Source: Antilocapra americana
Taxonomy: Eukaryota > Chordata > Mammalia > Artiodactyla > Antilocapridae
Assembly (NCBI GenBank): GCA_007570785.1
Contig: ML660774.1
Coordinates: forward strand, 7,641,969 to 7,705,968
Reading direction: 5' to 3'
Length of the DNA: 64,000 nucleotides
Shown: positions 61,841 through 64,000 of the stretch, in pieces
How positions within the stretch are numbered: the stretch's first letter is position 1
Layout: each line of letters starts with the position of its first letter
Translations under genes and position numbers: made by a program
The notes under the pieces: generated by a model
What the model was told of the DNA's origin: nothing
What the model saw: only the letters and a program-made list of their open reading frames with translations
Databases searched by the model: none

Positions 61841-62040
61841 AGATCTCTGTTTTGTTTTTGTTTCTTGACTGCTTGCCTCTTGCCCTCTGGGCCCCGATAA
61901 AAGTCTACTTTCAGGCCCCAAGAAGAGTCTTTATTTTGAGCTAGAATGATACTGGCTAGTCCACACAAGTGTTTACTAACCATGGTACAGGGCAATAGCA
62001 ACATTCCTTTTTATTTAGAAAACATTAACAGGGGCAGTCA

Positions 62041-62300
62041 GAGAAGGCAGTGGCACCTCACTCTAGTACTCTTGCCTGGAAAATCCCGTGGATGGAGGAG
62101 CCTGGTAGCTGCAGTCCATAGGGTTGGACCGAGCAACTTCACTTTCACTATCCACTTTCATGCATTGGAGAAGGAAATGGCAACCCACTCCATTGTTCTT
62201 GCCTGGAGAATCCCAGGGATGGCAGAGCCTGGAGGGCTGCTCTGCTGTCCATGAGATTGCACAGAGTCGGACACAACTGAAGCAACTTAGCAGCAGCAGG
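62041..62300 (+). mobile_element. Bov-A2 SINE (dimer)
   Basis: 'agaaggcagtggcacctcactc' and 'ggagaaggaaatggcaacccac' monomers; the end is 'gaagcaacttagcagcagcagg'. Confidence 0.92.
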
Positions 62301-62314
62301 AACAGCAGCTGCCG

Positions 62315-62425
62315 CCAGTATTCTTGCTAGAAAATCCTGTTAACAGAGATGACCATCAGGCTACAGTCCATGAGGTCACAAGAATTGGACACGACTTAGC
62401 GACTAAACCACTACCACCGCCAGTC
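62315..62425 (+). mobile_element. Additional partial Bov-A unit
   Basis: A diverged monomer directly after the Bov-A2: 'cagtattcttgctagaaaatcctg' to 'ggacacgacttagcgactaaac'. Confidence 0.75.
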
Positions 62426-62564
62426 AGTTTCTTAGGCCATGTTACTAAACGTTATGTAATTCATTATTTACTAAGTCACTACATGAAAACATAGAGTGAC
62501 AGTGGGAAATAACATATGGCCTTTGGTATAAGTCTTATAGACTACTAAAAAAAGACAGATATTG

Positions 62565-62760
62565 GGACTTCCCGGGTGGTCTAGTAGTTAAAGACTTTGC
62601 CTTCCAATGTAGGAAGTGTGAGTTTGATCCCTGGTTGGGGAGCCAGAATCCCACATGCCTCCAGGGCAAAAAACTGGAACATAAACAACAGAGGCAGTGT
62701 TGTAACAAATTCAATAAAAACTTTAAAATGATCCACGCCAACAAATTTTTTTTAAAAAAG
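62565..62760 (+). mobile_element. ART2A-type SINE
   Basis: 'gggacttcccgggtggtctagtag', 'gtttgatccctggttggggagcc', then 'gttgtaacaaattcaataaaaac' and an A-rich end. Confidence 0.88.
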
Positions 62761-62899
62761 GTAGATGTTTAAGAAATAAATGTGGTTGTGATGGTGAGGA
62801 AAAGGAAGCCCTGAAGGGTAGAAAGAAATACCAAAGCAAAGGCTGTTTTCTTGCTTTCATTCTTTCAGTTTTTTACTTTCTTTCTTTTTATTTTTTCTT

Positions 62900-64000
62900 A
62901 AGAGTGAGTGGTGTTTGTGGTGGCAGTTTGGGGTGGGTGCCGCCAAGGTGAGGGGGTCTCGCCTCCCGCACGCTGGTAGATTGTTCCATTATGGATGGAG
63001 GGGATGATGGTAACCTTGTTATTAAAAAGAGGTTTGTGTCTGAGGCAGAGCTAGATGAACGGTGCAAAAGGAGACAAGAAGAATGGGAAAAAGTTAAAAA
63101 ACCTGAGGATCCAGAAGAATGCCCAGAGGAGGTTTATGACCCTCAGTCTCTATATGAAAGGCTACAGAAACAGAAAGACAGGAAGCAGCAGGAGTGTGAA
63201 GAACAGTTCAAGTTCAAAAACATGGTAAGAGGCTTGGACGAAGATGAGGCCAGCTTCCTTGATGAGGTTTCTTGGCAACAAGAACTAATAGAAAAACAGC
63301 AAAGAGAAGAAGAACTGAAAGAACTGAAGGAATACAGAAGTCATCTCAACAAGGTTGGAGTTTCTTCCGAAAACAAGAAGGAAGTGGAGAAGAAAGCTGT
63401 GAAACCCATAGAAACCAAGAACAAGCTCTCCCAGGCAAAGCTGTCGGCAGGAGCTGTGAAGCGTAAGAGTTCAGAGAGTGGGAACAGTGTGAAAAGACTG
63501 AAATTGGACGCTGACCCAGATGACAAGAGTCAAGAAGCCCCATCCTGCGTGTCTCTGGGAAGCACCTCCCATCCATCCACTGCCCGTCTGCGGCCGTCTG
63601 CATCGGCATCCTCCCGGGCCTGGGCGCCTACTCCTGGAGCAGAGACTCTGAGTCCAGCTCAGACAGCGAAGGCACCATCAACGCCACGGGCAAGATCGTC
63701 TCCTCCATCTTTTGAACCAACACCTTCCTTGAGGCCCCCTAGCTCCTCCCCAAGAGTAGACCAAACAGTTTATTCTGCCTCCAGGCATTACTTCCCACAG
63801 AAAACTCCTTTGCCTGCTCCTTTTGCACACTGTGACATTTTTAACCACATCTAAAAATGTGCCAGAATCCACTTGTGGCCAGACTTGTGTTTGGTTTCTC
63901 TTGCTACTCTAGTACAGATGCCCAAACCTGTCCTGCAACCTCTGTCCTCACTGATATAGTAGGGCAGAGGTCAGGGCCCAGCCTGACCCATTCTTCTTGT
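62900..64000 (+). pseudogene. PSME3IP1 (FAM192A/NIP30) processed pseudogene, running to the window end
   Basis: The parent encodes a PA28-gamma (PSME3)-interacting nuclear protein. The copy is one continuous intronless frame from ATG 62991: [20 protein letters not shown] onward, with [20 protein letters not shown] and [18 protein letters not shown], colinear with the recalled parent for about 185 residues. Near 63560 the frame shifts by a deletion that is not a multiple of three. The parental frame resumes out of register ([39 protein letters not shown]), hits TGA at 63713 where the parent has Arg, and ends TNTFLEAP with TAG at 63742. The open frame that continues to 63854 is therefore a chimera. 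About 90 bases of 5' UTR-like sequence precede the ATG, and 3' UTR-like sequence runs to the window edge. The 5' boundary is approximate. Confidence 0.92.

Overview
This is a mammalian nuclear window from a ruminant, most likely cattle or a close relative. It is AT-rich and intron-dominated. It carries many Bov-tA and Bov-A2 SINEs, CHR/ART2A-type tRNA-Glu SINEs and two BovB (RTE-clade) LINE copies, a combination found in ruminants. The order CFAP96 - CCDC110 - PDLIM3 matches human 4q35.1, which corresponds to cattle chromosome 27; the chromosome is recalled, not tested. No microbial genes, CRISPR arrays or operons are present.

Layout. (1) 1-1744, plus strand: the last two coding exons of CFAP96 (C4orf47), with a poly(A) signal at 1915. 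(2) 4265-17804, minus strand: all of CCDC110, tail-to-tail with CFAP96. Seven coding exons join in frame to 827 residues. Its start sits in a CpG-rich promoter with an RFX-type X-box. (3) 18.2-25.7 kb: intergenic sequence with SINEs and one small tandem duplication. (4) 26291-54170, minus strand: all of PDLIM3 (ALP), from a CpG-island promoter with a consensus CRE to a C-terminal LIM domain. One central exon (36.1-36.3 kb) and an alternative pair (35.65-35.71 and 30.66-30.92 kb) have compatible splice phases and give 316- and 364-residue proteins. Each version carries its own ZM-like motif. (5) 54.5-62.9 kb: SINE-dense intergenic DNA around an orphan CpG island at about 60.6-61.35 kb, which holds a perfect four-unit heat-shock element. 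(6) About 62.9 kb to the window end: an intronless, frameshifted retrocopy of PSME3IP1 (FAM192A).

The genes do not form a pathway. CFAP96 and CCDC110 belong to cilium/sperm and testis biology; PDLIM3 is a Z-disc and actin-cytoskeleton adaptor of muscle. Exon boundaries were read from GT/AG sites, phase continuity and recalled human proteins; nothing was aligned by program. The most notable observations are a BovB insertion with an internal inversion bounded by one target-site duplication, a possible intronic poly(A) site giving a short PDLIM3 form, the CCDC110 stop codon lying inside its poly(A) signal, the X-box, the heat-shock element, and a diverged 250-bp local duplication in PDLIM3 intron 1.
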